A stretch of DNA of 64,000 nt from JAEUMG01 sp046349315 (GCA_046349315.1 JAXMCQ010000013.1:90924-154923), one strand, 5' to 3'; counted from the stretch's first letter, positions 35,773 through 44,544 are shown. Numbers and translations: made by a program. The notes: generated by a model not told the origin, from the sequence alone.

Positions 35773-37026
35773 ATGACGCGTACTGATCTTCCAAAGCCCG
35801 ATTTCGCATACAAATTGCGCCTCATCGGCCATTCCGACCAGGGTGGCCGGCCTGACGGCGTGCAGCTAATGGTGCATCGCGGTTTCGCCTATGTCGGGCA
35901 CATGTTCTCGAAGGGCTTCAGCGTCATCGATGTGTCGGACCCGCGCGATCCGAAACCGGTGAACTATATCGCCGCGCCTGAGAACACCTGGAACATCCAT
36001 CTGCAGACTCACGACGATCTGCTCCTCGTCATTCACGCGAAGGATATGTTCGCAGCCGCCGAATTTCAGGACGAGAAGGCTTATTACAAAGGTGCGCTCG
36101 GTACAAAAGTTGGTGGAGATACGAAGCAGGCGCGCAACTGGTCGGCGGGTGTCGCCGTCTACGATATTTCAAAGCCGGCCCAACCGCGCCAGATCGGCTT
36201 CATGCCGATCGATGGTGGTGGCGCGCATCGCATCTGGTATGTCGGTGGCCGCTGGGCCTATGTCTCCGCGCTCATCGACGGCTTCACCGACTGCATACTC
36301 CTCATCATCGACATGCAGGATCCGACGAAGCCGCAGGAAGCCGGCCGCTACTGGTTGCCCGGCATGAACGCGGCAGCCGGCGAGACGCCAAGCTGGGCGC
36401 CGACCCGCCGCTATGGCCTCCATCATGCAATCATTCATCGCGACATAGCCTATGCCGCCTGGCGCGATGCGGGCATGGCTGTCATCGATGTGAAGGATCG
36501 CAGCAAGCCGAAACTCATCACGCATCGCAATTGGTCACCGCCTTTCGGCGGGGGCACGCATAATTGCTTACCCCTGCCAGATCGAGACCTGCTCATCGTC
36601 GCAGACGAGGCTGTGCTGGATAATCAAGAAGACGGATTGAAGTTGATCTGGGTGATGGACAATCGCGAGATCTCCAACCCCATTAGCATATCGACCTTCC
36701 CAACGCCTGCCGAAGCCGATTACGTGCGCAAAGGCGCTCATTTCGGCCCGCATAATATTCATGAGAACCGGCCCGGCAGCTTCATCAGTTCGGAACGGAT
36801 TTTCGCGACTTATCAGAATGCCGGTATCAGGGTCTTCGATATTCGCGACCAGTACCGGCCAACCGAGATTGCCGCATTCGTCCCGCCCCGCCCTGCCCGC
36901 CTTGTCGATCCGCGGCCCAACCGGCCGCAGGTCATTCAGAGCTGCGATGTCTTCGTCGACAAGAACGGGCTCATCTACTCCAACGACTATAATGGCGGCC
37001 TTTATATCCTGGAGCTTCAGGCCTGA
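35773..37026 (+). CDS. LVIVD-repeat beta-propeller protein
   Basis: Protein of 417 aa built of repeated blades of the LVIVD type: GFSVIDVSDPRDPKPVNYI, GVAVYDISKPAQPRQIGFM, CILLIIDMQDPTKPQEAG, GMAVIDVKDRSKPKLI and GIRVFDIRDQYRPTEIAAF. No signal peptide is visible, so it is probably cytoplasmic. His-rich turns (FGPHNIHEN) could bind a metal, as in the distantly related selenium-binding/methanethiol oxidase propellers, but this is inference only. It converges with the FAD oxidase gene, and the last 10 bp overlap. Function unknown. Confidence 0.8.
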   Translation: MTRTDLPKPDFAYKLRLIGHSDQGGRPDGVQLMVHRGFAYVGHMFSKGFSVIDVSDPRDPKPVNYIAAPENTWNIHLQTHDDLLLVIHAKDMFAAAEFQDEKAYYKGALGTKVGGDTKQARNWSAGVAVYDISKPAQPRQIGFMPIDGGGAHRIWYVGGRWAYVSALIDGFTDCILLIIDMQDPTKPQEAGRYWLPGMNAAAGETPSWAPTRRYGLHHAIIHRDIAYAAWRDAGMAVIDVKDRSKPKLITHRNWSPPFGGGTHNCLPLPDRDLLIVADEAVLDNQEDGLKLIWVMDNREISNPISISTFPTPAEADYVRKGAHFGPHNIHENRPGSFISSERIFATYQNAGIRVFDIRDQYRPTEIAAFVPPRPARLVDPRPNRPQVIQSCDVFVDKNGLIYSNDYNGGLYILELQA

Positions 37027-38186
37027 GCGCCGATCTCCCAGTCGGTTTTCGCCGATGCGAGCGCCGGACGGTCGAAACGGAAGGCGTTGATATCCGTCGT
37101 CGCTTTGCCATCGACCAGCAATTCGGTCAGCGTGCGACCGAACAGTGACGCAAACTTGAAGGCATGCGTCGCGCCGACTGCACAGACGCAATCGGGATGT
37201 CCGGGCACGCGATCGAGAACAAAATCGCCGTCGATCGTATGCGTCAGGAGACATGTCTTGGTATGGAGCACGGGACCATAGGCACGGGGGATATGTTCGG
37301 CGATGAAACGGCTGACGTCGGTTTCGTTTTGGACGTCCGGCTCGAAGCTCCGCTTGTCGGGATCGACCGGGAAGAAGCGGTCTTTCGCGACCTTCACGCC
37401 TTCCGCACCATAGACCGGAAATCCATAGTAATTGTCGAGGATCATCCAGATCCATACCGGGAAGCGGTCGGGCGTGAATTCTGCCAGGTTCGGACTCGCG
37501 AAATAAGTTACCTGTTCATGCGTGACGCGCAGCGGCAGTTCGAACCCGAAATGCGCGAGCATCCTGTTCGTCCATGGTCCCGCGGCGATCACCAGCTTTT
37601 CGCAGGAAAAGGTGCGGCCGCCTGCGACAATCTCATAACCTCCACCGCTCTGCCTGATTTTTGAGACCGGCATGTTGTCGATGAGCGTCGCACCGTTCTG
37701 TTGTGCCATGCGCCGATGCGCGGCATTCGCCTTGATCGCGCCGACGAGGCCGCCATCCGGCTGGTAGACGCCGTGGATGTCGTCACTGAAGCGGAACTGC
37801 GGAAAGCGCCGGCGCAATTGTGCATTGTCGAGAATCTCGAAGGGCACATCGCAAGCCGCCATGCTGCGATTATAGTCGTCTTCGCGAAGCGTCGTGGCCG
37901 GCGGCCAGAAATTTATCTCGCCGGTCTTCACAACGACCTGCTCGCCCGACTCCTCTTCAAGCACCGCCCATGCCCGATAGGCCTCGTTCGCAAAGCGCAC
38001 ATAAGGGACCGTATGGTAGGTCTTGCGGATGATGCGCGAGTGATCCTGGGATTCGCCGCGCACATGGCCGAGTTCGAATTGTTCGATGCCGAGCACTTCT
38101 TTGCCGGCCTTTCGCGACAGCCAATAGGCGGCGGCACTTCCGAGGCCACCCAGCCCGACGACGATATAGGTAAAAGTGTTTTTCAT
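37017..38186 (-). CDS. FAD-dependent amine oxidase, N-methyltryptophan/sarcosine oxidase (SolA/MSOX) type
   Basis: Flavoenzyme of 389 aa. The FAD motif GLGGLGSAAAYWLSRK starts at about residue 12. GIEQFELGHVRGESQDHSRIIRKTYH is the SolA/monomeric sarcosine oxidase signature, with Arg and His that flank the covalent flavin. The C-terminal FAD-linkage Cys is plausibly in DCVCAVGATHAFKFASLFGR. Such enzymes oxidise N-methyl or secondary amino acids to an imine, with H2O2. Its promoter region carries three copies of CTTGTTTC. It lies next to an IclR gene but has none of the IclR boxes. Exact substrate unknown. Confidence 0.87.
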   Translation of the reverse strand: MKNTFTYIVVGLGGLGSAAAYWLSRKAGKEVLGIEQFELGHVRGESQDHSRIIRKTYHTVPYVRFANEAYRAWAVLEEESGEQVVVKTGEINFWPPATTLREDDYNRSMAACDVPFEILDNAQLRRRFPQFRFSDDIHGVYQPDGGLVGAIKANAAHRRMAQQNGATLIDNMPVSKIRQSGGGYEIVAGGRTFSCEKLVIAAGPWTNRMLAHFGFELPLRVTHEQVTYFASPNLAEFTPDRFPVWIWMILDNYYGFPVYGAEGVKVAKDRFFPVDPDKRSFEPDVQNETDVSRFIAEHIPRAYGPVLHTKTCLLTHTIDGDFVLDRVPGHPDCVCAVGATHAFKFASLFGRTLTELLVDGKATTDINAFRFDRPALASAKTDWEIGAQA

Positions 38187-38204
38187 CCACTTGTCCCGAA
38201 TAGC

Positions 38205-38262
38205 GAAACAAGAGGCTACTATCAGGAACGAGATGAAACAAGCTTAGTTGCGTTGAAACAAG
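38205..38262 (-). promoter_or_regulatory. Three direct repeats of CTTGTTTC upstream of the SolA-type gene
   Basis: CTTGTTTC on the minus strand occurs at 38205-38212, 38235-38242 and 38255-38262. Starts are 30 and 20 bp apart, that is, whole numbers of helical turns. They lie between the IclR gene end and the oxidase ATG at 38186. Phased repeats are typical of cooperative regulator binding; the regulator is not evident. Confidence 0.45.
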
Positions 38263-38264
38263 AC

Positions 38265-39089
38265 CTAAGCCGCAGCGGCCGTCGTCCTGCGTATGCGCGG
38301 TACCCTTTTCTGCGGAACAGGCTCGGGCACCTCGGAAGCGACGGTCGGTCCGAAGCCCAGATCCTTTTCGATGCGTCTCCCGGCTTCAAGAACGGCGGCG
38401 ATCGTCGCCTCCACATTTCCCTGGCGCATGCGCTCTTCAGGGCCGGCAACGCCGATCGCACCGACCACGTTTCCCGAAGGACTCCGGATCGCTGTCGCAA
38501 AGCCGAGAACGCCAGGGCGCCACTCGCCGCATGTGACCGAATAGCCCTGCTGGCGGATCAGTTCGAGATCGGCGCGGAGTTTCGACAGCGAAGTCACCGT
38601 ATGTTCGGTGAAGCGTTTGAGATTGGCCGCAACCTTCCGCACCGTTTCTTCCGGCTGATAAGCGAGCATCGCCTTGCCGCTCGTCGAACAATAGGCGGGC
38701 GCTCGATCGCCGATATTCACATAGGTCCTGACCGCATGCGTGCCGTCGGCCTTGTCGATATAAAGCGCTTCGACACCATCGAAGACCGAAAGATGCGCCG
38801 TCTCCTGCGTCTTCGCCGCAAGTTCGCGCAGATGCGCGGACGCAACAGCGCGCAGATCGAGCCGTCCCGAGATACGAATACCGAGTTCCCACAGCCTCAG
38901 CGACGCTTCATACCGCCGCCCGTCGCCTGCGCGACGGACATAGCCGCATTCCTCGAGCGTGCGCAGCAGTCGGTGGGCATTGCTCTTGCTCATGCCGCAT
39001 TGGCTCGCGAGGTCGGTCAAGCTGCGCGGGCCGTGGCTCACGGCCAGCGCTTCCAGCACCTTCAGACCTTTGACGACCGTTGTCTCCAC
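38265..39089 (-). CDS. IclR-family transcriptional regulator 1
   Basis: Regulator of 274 aa starting at a GTG (39089). The winged helix is at about residues 1-65, with recognition helix KSNAHRLLRTLEECGYVR. The effector domain follows, with GDRAPAYCSTSGKAMLAY and GVLGFATAIRSPSGNVVGAIGVAGPEERM. It is closely similar along its length to regulator 2 (55835-56641), and the recognition helix is nearly identical. Two adjacent IclR-type boxes lie in its own promoter (39158-39188), so it is probably autoregulated. A short basic tail (RRIRRTTAAAA) is extra. It probably controls the surrounding catabolic genes. Confidence 0.9.
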   Translation of the reverse strand: METTVVKGLKVLEALAVSHGPRSLTDLASQCGMSKSNAHRLLRTLEECGYVRRAGDGRRYEASLRLWELGIRISGRLDLRAVASAHLRELAAKTQETAHLSVFDGVEALYIDKADGTHAVRTYVNIGDRAPAYCSTSGKAMLAYQPEETVRKVAANLKRFTEHTVTSLSKLRADLELIRQQGYSVTCGEWRPGVLGFATAIRSPSGNVVGAIGVAGPEERMRQGNVEATIAAVLEAGRRIEKDLGFGPTVASEVPEPVPQKRVPRIRRTTAAAA

Positions 39090-39157
39090 GTGATCCTCCA
39101 GGCCCCCGCCAGCCTCGATTCGAGGAGCCCAAACGACCTATAACACCCGAACGGCCA

Positions 39158-39188
39158 TTTCAGTATTTGAAATTTCCAGTATTTGGAA
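39158..39188. promoter_or_regulatory. Tandem IclR boxes upstream of IclR regulator 1
   Basis: TTTCAGTATTTGAAA (39158-39172) and TTCCAGTATTTGGAA (39174-39188) are two perfect 5-bp-arm palindromes with the same GTATT centre, 16 bp apart. They match the boxes at 41094, 49617, 51900 and 54355. They lie between the IclR start (39089) and the end of the CrtI-like gene, which suggests autoregulation. Confidence 0.75.
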
Positions 39189-39194
39189 CTGCTC

Positions 39195-40790
39195 TTAGGC
39201 AGCGCCGCGCACGACTCTCAACACCACTCGCGCGGCATTGTGCCCTGGCACGCCGGTAACCGCGCCGCCGGGATGTGTCGACGCACTGCACAAGTAGAGA
39301 CCGGCAACGGGCGATCGATAATCGGCATAGTGGCGGGCCGGCCGTCGGAAAAACACTTGGTTGAGAGTCAGATCGGCATGATGCGGATTGCCGCCCGGAA
39401 GAGCGAAAATCTCTTCATAATCCGAGGCGAGAAGAATCTGCCTATGAAGTGCATTGCGCGACAGCGTTGGTGCGAATTGCGTGATCGCATCGAGGGCCGC
39501 GTTGAACACGGTCTCGCGCGTCGCTTCGCCCTGATCCGCACCCGGGCCGGAGGGAACGTGGCCACCGTAAATACTCAAGATATGGCGCCCTTCCGGAGCG
39601 AGCGAAGGATCGACCACTGTTGGCGCCTGCACCGTCAGGTAAGGCCGACGCGACACGCGGCCCTCGCGCATGTCGAGATAGGCCTTCTCGACATAGTCGA
39701 TGCTCGGCGCAATGCAGACCTGGACCGGATAGGTATTGCCGAGGCCGGCTTTCCCAAGATCCGGATAGTAAGGCAGTTCGTCGACAGCGAGATGAATCTT
39801 GAATGCCGTCGATTGCCCCTTGAAGGAGCGGATGTCACGCAGGAACTCATCCGGCAATGCCGCGTCGTCTACGAGATTGAGAAATGTGTGGCGCGCCGAC
39901 GCATTGGAGATGATGGTTTTGGCGCGGATCTCATCGCCATTGGCGAGAACAACACCGTCTGCCCGACCATCTTTCACCAGGATGCGCGAGACCTTGGCAT
40001 CGACACGCACCTCCATGCCGAAGCGCGCCCCTGATTGGGCGATCGCATCGCAGATCTTTCCCATCCCGCCGCGCACGAGTCCCGTGCCACCGGCCGCCGT
40101 CTTGTTGTCGCGCAAATGATTGCGCAGCAGGAAATAGGCAGTGCCCGGCGTATGGAAGCTCACGCTCTGTCCGGCGCCGCCGACCGGGTAATATCCGAGG
40201 ATCATCTTGACGGCGTCGGATTCGAACCAGCGGCTCAGATAATCATAGGCGCTCATCGTCATGAGGTCGGACACGTCGTAGAACGAACCGATGAGCCCAC
40301 GATTGCGCCAGGCGAAGAATGCCATGTCCTTGAGATTGCCGGGGCTCAAGGAACTTGGGTCGAAGGGGATTTCCCATAACAATTGCTGGAATATTGGCCC
40401 CAGCTTCGCCAGATGTTCTGCAAATCCCGGATGGGCGGCCGCATCCTTCTTGGAGAAGCGTGCAAATTCCGCCGCAAGCTTGTCGGGTTCCTTCCAGACG
40501 GCGATCGGCCCGGCATTCTCGATGTGGTGCACGATCGGCGGTGTTGGAATGATCTCGTAGCCGAATTTTTGCAATTCGAGATCGAGGATCACCTTCGGCT
40601 GCAGCAAACCCATCATGTGCGCGGCCGTGCTGACGCGGTAGCCAGGCCAGATTTCCTCCGTGACGGAAGCACCGCCGATGATCGAGCGACGCTCGAGCAC
40701 GCAGACTTTCAATCCGGCTTTCGCGAGATAGGCGCCACAGACCAGGCCGTTATGACCAGCGCCGATGATGATGACGTCGTAATCACTCAT
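39195..40790 (-). CDS. NAD(P)/FAD-dependent oxidoreductase, phytoene desaturase/PYROXD2-like
   Basis: Flavoprotein of 531 aa. The ATG at 40790 is chosen because the FAD motif DVIIIGAGHNGLVCGAYLAKAG follows directly; upstream in-frame codons fall inside the decayed SDR. The C-terminal flavin motif GLYLCSASTHPGGAVTGVPGHNAA is typical of the CrtI/PYROXD2 group. Many members are oxidases or desaturases of unknown substrate. Its start overlaps the SDR-remnant stop by 8 bp, so the pair keep a coupled arrangement. It is probably read from the promoter that carries the IclR box at 41094. Confidence 0.87.
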   Translation of the reverse strand: MSDYDVIIIGAGHNGLVCGAYLAKAGLKVCVLERRSIIGGASVTEEIWPGYRVSTAAHMMGLLQPKVILDLELQKFGYEIIPTPPIVHHIENAGPIAVWKEPDKLAAEFARFSKKDAAAHPGFAEHLAKLGPIFQQLLWEIPFDPSSLSPGNLKDMAFFAWRNRGLIGSFYDVSDLMTMSAYDYLSRWFESDAVKMILGYYPVGGAGQSVSFHTPGTAYFLLRNHLRDNKTAAGGTGLVRGGMGKICDAIAQSGARFGMEVRVDAKVSRILVKDGRADGVVLANGDEIRAKTIISNASARHTFLNLVDDAALPDEFLRDIRSFKGQSTAFKIHLAVDELPYYPDLGKAGLGNTYPVQVCIAPSIDYVEKAYLDMREGRVSRRPYLTVQAPTVVDPSLAPEGRHILSIYGGHVPSGPGADQGEATRETVFNAALDAITQFAPTLSRNALHRQILLASDYEEIFALPGGNPHHADLTLNQVFFRRPARHYADYRSPVAGLYLCSASTHPGGAVTGVPGHNAARVVLRVVRGAA

Positions 40791-41001
40791 GCGGGTTCGC
40801 GCTTCGCTCACGGTCGAAATCGGTCGGCTGCTTCCAGGTCGCAAAATCCATGTCGCCGATACGGCCGGGCGCGCTGCCGCCGGCGATGTTGATCAGGGCA
40901 TCGACGCGGCCCGCATCACTGATGGCCTGCTCAACGCTTGCCGCAAGCTCCGAGACGATCGCGACCTTCCCCCTGAAGCGGGCCATTCCGAAGTCGGTCA
41001 C
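40783..41001 (-). pseudogene. SDR remnant with internal deletion and lost C-terminus
   Basis: A 72-codon frame (GTG start at 41001) reads FRGKVAIVSE then LAASVEQAISDAGRVDALINIAGGSAPGRIGDMDFATW. Compared with the intact SDR at 53461-54303 it lacks about 57 residues after KVAIVS (the whole GxxxGxG loop and beta-2) and everything after about residue 111, including the catalytic Tyr and Lys. The deletion keeps frame. It cannot be an active dehydrogenase. Its stop overlaps the CrtI-like start (ATGAGTGA), so it may survive as a leader for translational coupling. Confidence 0.8.
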
Positions 41002-41093
41002 GCGATTCCCTTCCGTTTCGTCCGCTTCGCGATTTCGGGCGTCAGCGCATCATTGCGATGGCGTGCCTGCGATCTGCCACACACGTCCAGTTG

Positions 41094-41108
41094 TTCCTAA
41101 TAATGAAA
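41094..41108. promoter_or_regulatory. IclR box between the SDR remnant and the PLP lyase gene
   Basis: TTCCTAATAATGAAA; on the other strand TTTCATTATTAGGAA, matching the consensus TTYMRKTATTTGRAA of the window with one difference in the centre. Its midpoint lies 22 bp before the TTGACA of the rightward promoter, exactly as at 54355, and just upstream of the leftward CrtI-like operon. Confidence 0.7.
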
Positions 41109-41122
41109 TAAGATTGTGCATG

Positions 41123-41152
41123 TTGACACTTCTTTGTGGCCGATGCTAGCCT
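41123..41152 (+). promoter_or_regulatory. Sigma-70-like promoter of the PLP lyase gene
   Basis: TTGACA at 41123-41128 and TAGCCT at 41147-41152, 18 bp apart. The segment from the IclR box to TTGACAC is conserved in length, and largely in sequence, with the GcvT-type promoter (TTGACA at 54384-54389), although a clear -10 is harder to see there. Confidence 0.5.
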
Positions 41153-41270
41153 TTTCTTGTGCGATTGCAGGCGTGAATAATTCTATTTCATCCCTCAAAA
41201 CCTGTTTCGAAAATTGCCCGCGGAGCAGTCTATGATGCGCTCGGCAATACGCATTTAAGAAGGACGTGAA

Positions 41271-42473
41271 ATGAGCAATCCCGTGAGACGCAACCGGCCG
41301 CAAGGCTTTTCGACGCGCGCGATCCACCTTGGATATGATCCGGCGAGCGAAAACGGTGCGCTCACGCCTCCTATCTACATGACATCAACCTTCGCCTTCG
41401 AGACGGCCGAGGCGGGCTCGGAAATGTTCAGGGGCGAGCGCCCCGGCTACATCTACGGGCGCACCCGCAATCCGACACAGACCATTCTCGAAGAGCGCAT
41501 GGCAAGCCTCGAAGGCGCCGAAGTCGGCATGACGACCGGCTCAGGCATGGCGGCCATGTCGAGCGTCATGATGAGCCTGCTCAGTGCCGGCGATGAAGTG
41601 GTGATCGACCATACGCTCTACGGCAATACCTTCGCCTATTTCACGCAAGCCTTGCCGCGCTTCGGCATTATCGTGCGCATCGCCGATTTCATGAACCCCG
41701 AGACCTTGACCGCGCAGCTCAGCGAAAAGACGCGCGTCGTCTATTTCGAGACGCCGGCCAACCCCAATCTGCGCGTCATCGACATCGCCGAGATCGTGCG
41801 CTGCGCGCACAAGGTCAATGCGCTGGTCGTCGTCGACAATACCTTTGCGACCCCTGCTCTGCAGCGTCCGCTCGAATTCGGGGCCGATGTCGTTGTCCAT
41901 TCGGCGACGAAGTATCTCGGTGGCCATGGCGATCTTTTGGGTGGCATCGTCGTCGGGCCGAAAGACATCATGACCAAGGTGCGCCAGACGGGCCTGCGCT
42001 GGATCACCGGTGCGACTCTCTCGCCCTTCAACTGCTTTCTGCTGTTGCGCGGACTCAAGACATTGGAAATCCGCATGGAGCGGCATTCGGCCTCCGCTCA
42101 GGCGATGGCGGAGTTTCTCGTCAAGCATCCGAAGGTGCAGAACATCTCCTATCCGGGTCTTCCGGATTTCCCGCAGCATGCGCTCGCCAAAAAGCAAATG
42201 TCTGGCTTTGGCGGCCTCATCGGATTTGAACTCGAAGGCGGCCTGGCACGCAGCATGGCGCTGATGAACAAGCTCAAGCTCATCACCCGCGCCGTCAGCC
42301 TCGGTGATGCCGAGACCTTGATCCAACATCCGGCAAGCATGACGCATGCGATCTATGGTGCCGAGGAACGCGCCAAGCACGGCATCAGCGACGGCTTGTT
42401 GCGATTGTCGATCGGGCTCGAGAATGTCGAGGATATCCTCGACGACATGGAGCAGGCACTCAACGCGATCTAG
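41271..42473 (+). CDS. Cys/Met-metabolism PLP enzyme, methionine gamma-lyase / cystathionine gamma-lyase-like
   Basis: PLP-dependent enzyme of 400 aa. The Schiff-base lysine is Lys214 (SATKYLGGHGD), the PLP-ring Asp is 189, and YGRTRNPT (62-69) and Tyr117 (TLYGNT) are the usual cofactor and catalytic positions. The family covers methionine gamma-lyase, cystathionine lyases and synthases. At the site where classical methioninase has a key Cys (YGCT) this protein has Asn119, so strict methionine gamma-lyase activity is uncertain. It has its own promoter with an IclR box, and its last 4 bp overlap the converging VOC gene. It could release a thiol from an S-containing amino acid. Confidence 0.87.
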   Translation: MSNPVRRNRPQGFSTRAIHLGYDPASENGALTPPIYMTSTFAFETAEAGSEMFRGERPGYIYGRTRNPTQTILEERMASLEGAEVGMTTGSGMAAMSSVMMSLLSAGDEVVIDHTLYGNTFAYFTQALPRFGIIVRIADFMNPETLTAQLSEKTRVVYFETPANPNLRVIDIAEIVRCAHKVNALVVVDNTFATPALQRPLEFGADVVVHSATKYLGGHGDLLGGIVVGPKDIMTKVRQTGLRWITGATLSPFNCFLLLRGLKTLEIRMERHSASAQAMAEFLVKHPKVQNISYPGLPDFPQHALAKKQMSGFGGLIGFELEGGLARSMALMNKLKLITRAVSLGDAETLIQHPASMTHAIYGAEERAKHGISDGLLRLSIGLENVEDILDDMEQALNAI

Positions 42474-43216
42474 GCGTCGGCGACAAAGAGGCCAAGTCCG
42501 GCAGCCAATGGTTTCGGGGCGCCGGCACCCGGTTTCAACAGCGTAACGGACGCAACGCCTTCGCGCGCTGCTGCGTTGCCTTCGATAATGTCCACCCATT
42601 GCGCACCGAGCGTGTAGCGCAAGCCGTCTCCTATAGTTGTACCAGCGCCAAACACGACATCGAATTGCGGCTTTGCCGTCACAAGCGACTTGACCGCGAC
42701 GGTAACACCCGCCGTTCCGGTAATTCCGTTGGGATGTTGCGTGTGCACCATGGGAATGCGTAAGTCTCGGCCTACCGTGTCCTCGAGCAAGAACGGCAAT
42801 GCCGGAAAGCCCGCGCCTATGCCTAAAAGTATCAAACGCACGCCCCACGGTCGCCCGTCGCGCAACGTTCGCTGATGCTCATGCGGACCACCGACGGGCA
42901 AGCCCGCAGCAACGATCCTTGCGCGATCTTCATCCAGGCCAACGCAATCGATCGAATAGTCAGCCCAGCAATGGCCGAGCGGGAGAAGATGCGCGAAGCG
43001 ATGACGCGCGCGGGCAGCTTCATCGCGGATCGTCAGGATCTCGATATAGGAGCCGTCTGCGAAGCAAATGAGCTTCTGGAAGGTCGCCGCGGTTTCCCTG
43101 CCGAGATCGTCGCGCTCAGTAATGAGGAAGCCTGCGGCAGCGAATTTCTCAGCAACCGAGTCAAGCTCCGCCGGATCGGGCACGAGAAAGATGGTGTGAT
43201 CATGCCGGCGCAGCAT
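42470..43216 (-). CDS. VOC-family glyoxalase-like domain protein
   Basis: Protein of 248 aa with an N-terminal glyoxalase-like module (HDHTIFLVPDPAELDSVAEKFAAAGFLI, QKLICFADGSYIEILTI) and a weaker second half (VGRDLRIPMVHTQHPNGI). These larger VOC proteins are mostly uncharacterised. Its start shares one base with the stop of the FAD oxidoreductase gene (TAATG). It is the last gene of the hyuA-hyuB-sulfurtransferase-FAD-VOC operon, and it may act on an unstable product of that route. The reaction is not known. Confidence 0.78.
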   Translation of the reverse strand: MLRRHDHTIFLVPDPAELDSVAEKFAAAGFLITERDDLGRETAATFQKLICFADGSYIEILTIRDEAARARHRFAHLLPLGHCWADYSIDCVGLDEDRARIVAAGLPVGGPHEHQRTLRDGRPWGVRLILLGIGAGFPALPFLLEDTVGRDLRIPMVHTQHPNGITGTAGVTVAVKSLVTAKPQFDVVFGAGTTIGDGLRYTLGAQWVDIIEGNAAAREGVASVTLLKPGAGAPKPLAAGLGLFVADA

Positions 43217-44544
43217 TAGCCTCTCGTCCGTGCAAAGCGATCGAGCCTAAAGCTGCTTGCATCGACGACCGGCCTATCGCCAGTCACGAGATCGGCCGCC
43301 AATCGCCCTACCCCCGGGCCGATGCCGAAGCCATGGCCGGAAAGACCCGTCGCAACATAGAGGCCCGGAATTTTCGCAATCTCGCTGATCACCGGCACGG
43401 CGTCGGGCGTGACGTCGATCAATCCGCCCCAGCGGCCGGCGATCTTGGCATTGGCGAAAAACGGATAGGCTTGCGCGGCATTGCGCCTGGCTTCGGCGAG
43501 CACCCAGTCGGCAGGCTCGGGATCGGCAATGCGATTTTCTTCGAAGGGCGTTACTTCGTCCGGCCGCCAGTGCCGCTTTATCCGCGCGGCTTCGAGGAAG
43601 CTCCGGCCCAGGCGCAGCCGCAGGCTCTGCAATCCCTTCATCATGATCGGGCGAAAATCGCCGAATAGGCGAAAGGAGTCAGGCACGATGTCGAAGATCG
43701 TCGCATCGGCCTGCGAGACGATATAGCCGCCATCGGCGCGTTTGCGCCAACCGAAGCGGCGGCCGGCGACGGAAATTTCAGGGCCGCCTTCCATCGGCTC
43801 GGTATAGCACACCGATCCCATGACACTCAGCGCCGGCAGGTCGACGCCAAGATTGCCGAGAAACAGGCGCGACCACACGCCGCCAGCCAGCAACACCGAC
43901 TGGCATTTGATCGTTCCCTTCTCAGTAATGACGCCCGAGACGCGCCCTCCCTGCTGCTCGATCGCGCGCACCGCACAAGCCTGATGCAGGCTCGCGCCCA
44001 GTTCTCGGGCGGCCGCCGCAATCGCCGCTGTCGCCTTCGCCGGCTCGGCGCAGCCATCGGACGGCGTATAGATCGCGCCTTTCGACGCTTCAGCGCCGCC
44101 AGGTATCAAACGATCGACCTCGCTCCCGGAGATCATCCGGCTGTCGAGTTGGAAAGCGCGAACGGAGGCAAGCCAGGCTTCGTAATCGGCGGCATCATCG
44201 GGATTGCGCCCGCAGAAATACATGATGCCTGTGGTGCGGAAGCCCGTGTCGAGTCCGCCAAAGATACTCGGATCGCGCCAGTCGCTCATGCTGTGCCGCA
44301 TCAAGGGCAGCTCGGCGGGATCGCGCAATGTATTGCGGCACCATCCCCAGTTGCGCCCCGATTGTTCGGCGCCGATCGCACCCTTCTCGCAGAGCGCAAC
44401 CGCGTGCCCGCGTTTGGCGAAATGCCAGGCCGCCGATACGCCGGCGATGCCGCCGCCGATCACCACGACATCGACGGCTTTCGGCAAAGCCGCATCGGAG
44501 TGAATCGCGCGAAGCTGCAATGCGGGGTTGATGCGCAATGGCAA
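43216..44544 (-). CDS. FAD-dependent oxidoreductase, DadA/glycine oxidase (DAO) family
   Basis: Flavoenzyme of 442 aa. The FAD motif VVVIGGGIAGVSAAWHFAKRGH is about residues 26-47, followed by GAEQSGRNWGWCRNTLRD, where SGRNxG is the DAO-family second motif. The C-terminal GLYVATGLSGHGFGIGPGVGRLAADL is also typical. These enzymes oxidise amino acids or N-methyl amines. The start is taken at TTG 44544, seven bases after GGGGGAG; the open frame further upstream encodes the repeat element at 44555-44669 and is not protein. Uncertainty of the start is a few codons. Confidence 0.85.
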   Translation of the reverse strand: MPLRINPALQLRAIHSDAALPKAVDVVVIGGGIAGVSAAWHFAKRGHAVALCEKGAIGAEQSGRNWGWCRNTLRDPAELPLMRHSMSDWRDPSIFGGLDTGFRTTGIMYFCGRNPDDAADYEAWLASVRAFQLDSRMISGSEVDRLIPGGAEASKGAIYTPSDGCAEPAKATAAIAAAARELGASLHQACAVRAIEQQGGRVSGVITEKGTIKCQSVLLAGGVWSRLFLGNLGVDLPALSVMGSVCYTEPMEGGPEISVAGRRFGWRKRADGGYIVSQADATIFDIVPDSFRLFGDFRPIMMKGLQSLRLRLGRSFLEAARIKRHWRPDEVTPFEENRIADPEPADWVLAEARRNAAQAYPFFANAKIAGRWGGLIDVTPDAVPVISEIAKIPGLYVATGLSGHGFGIGPGVGRLAADLVTGDRPVVDASSFRLDRFARTRG

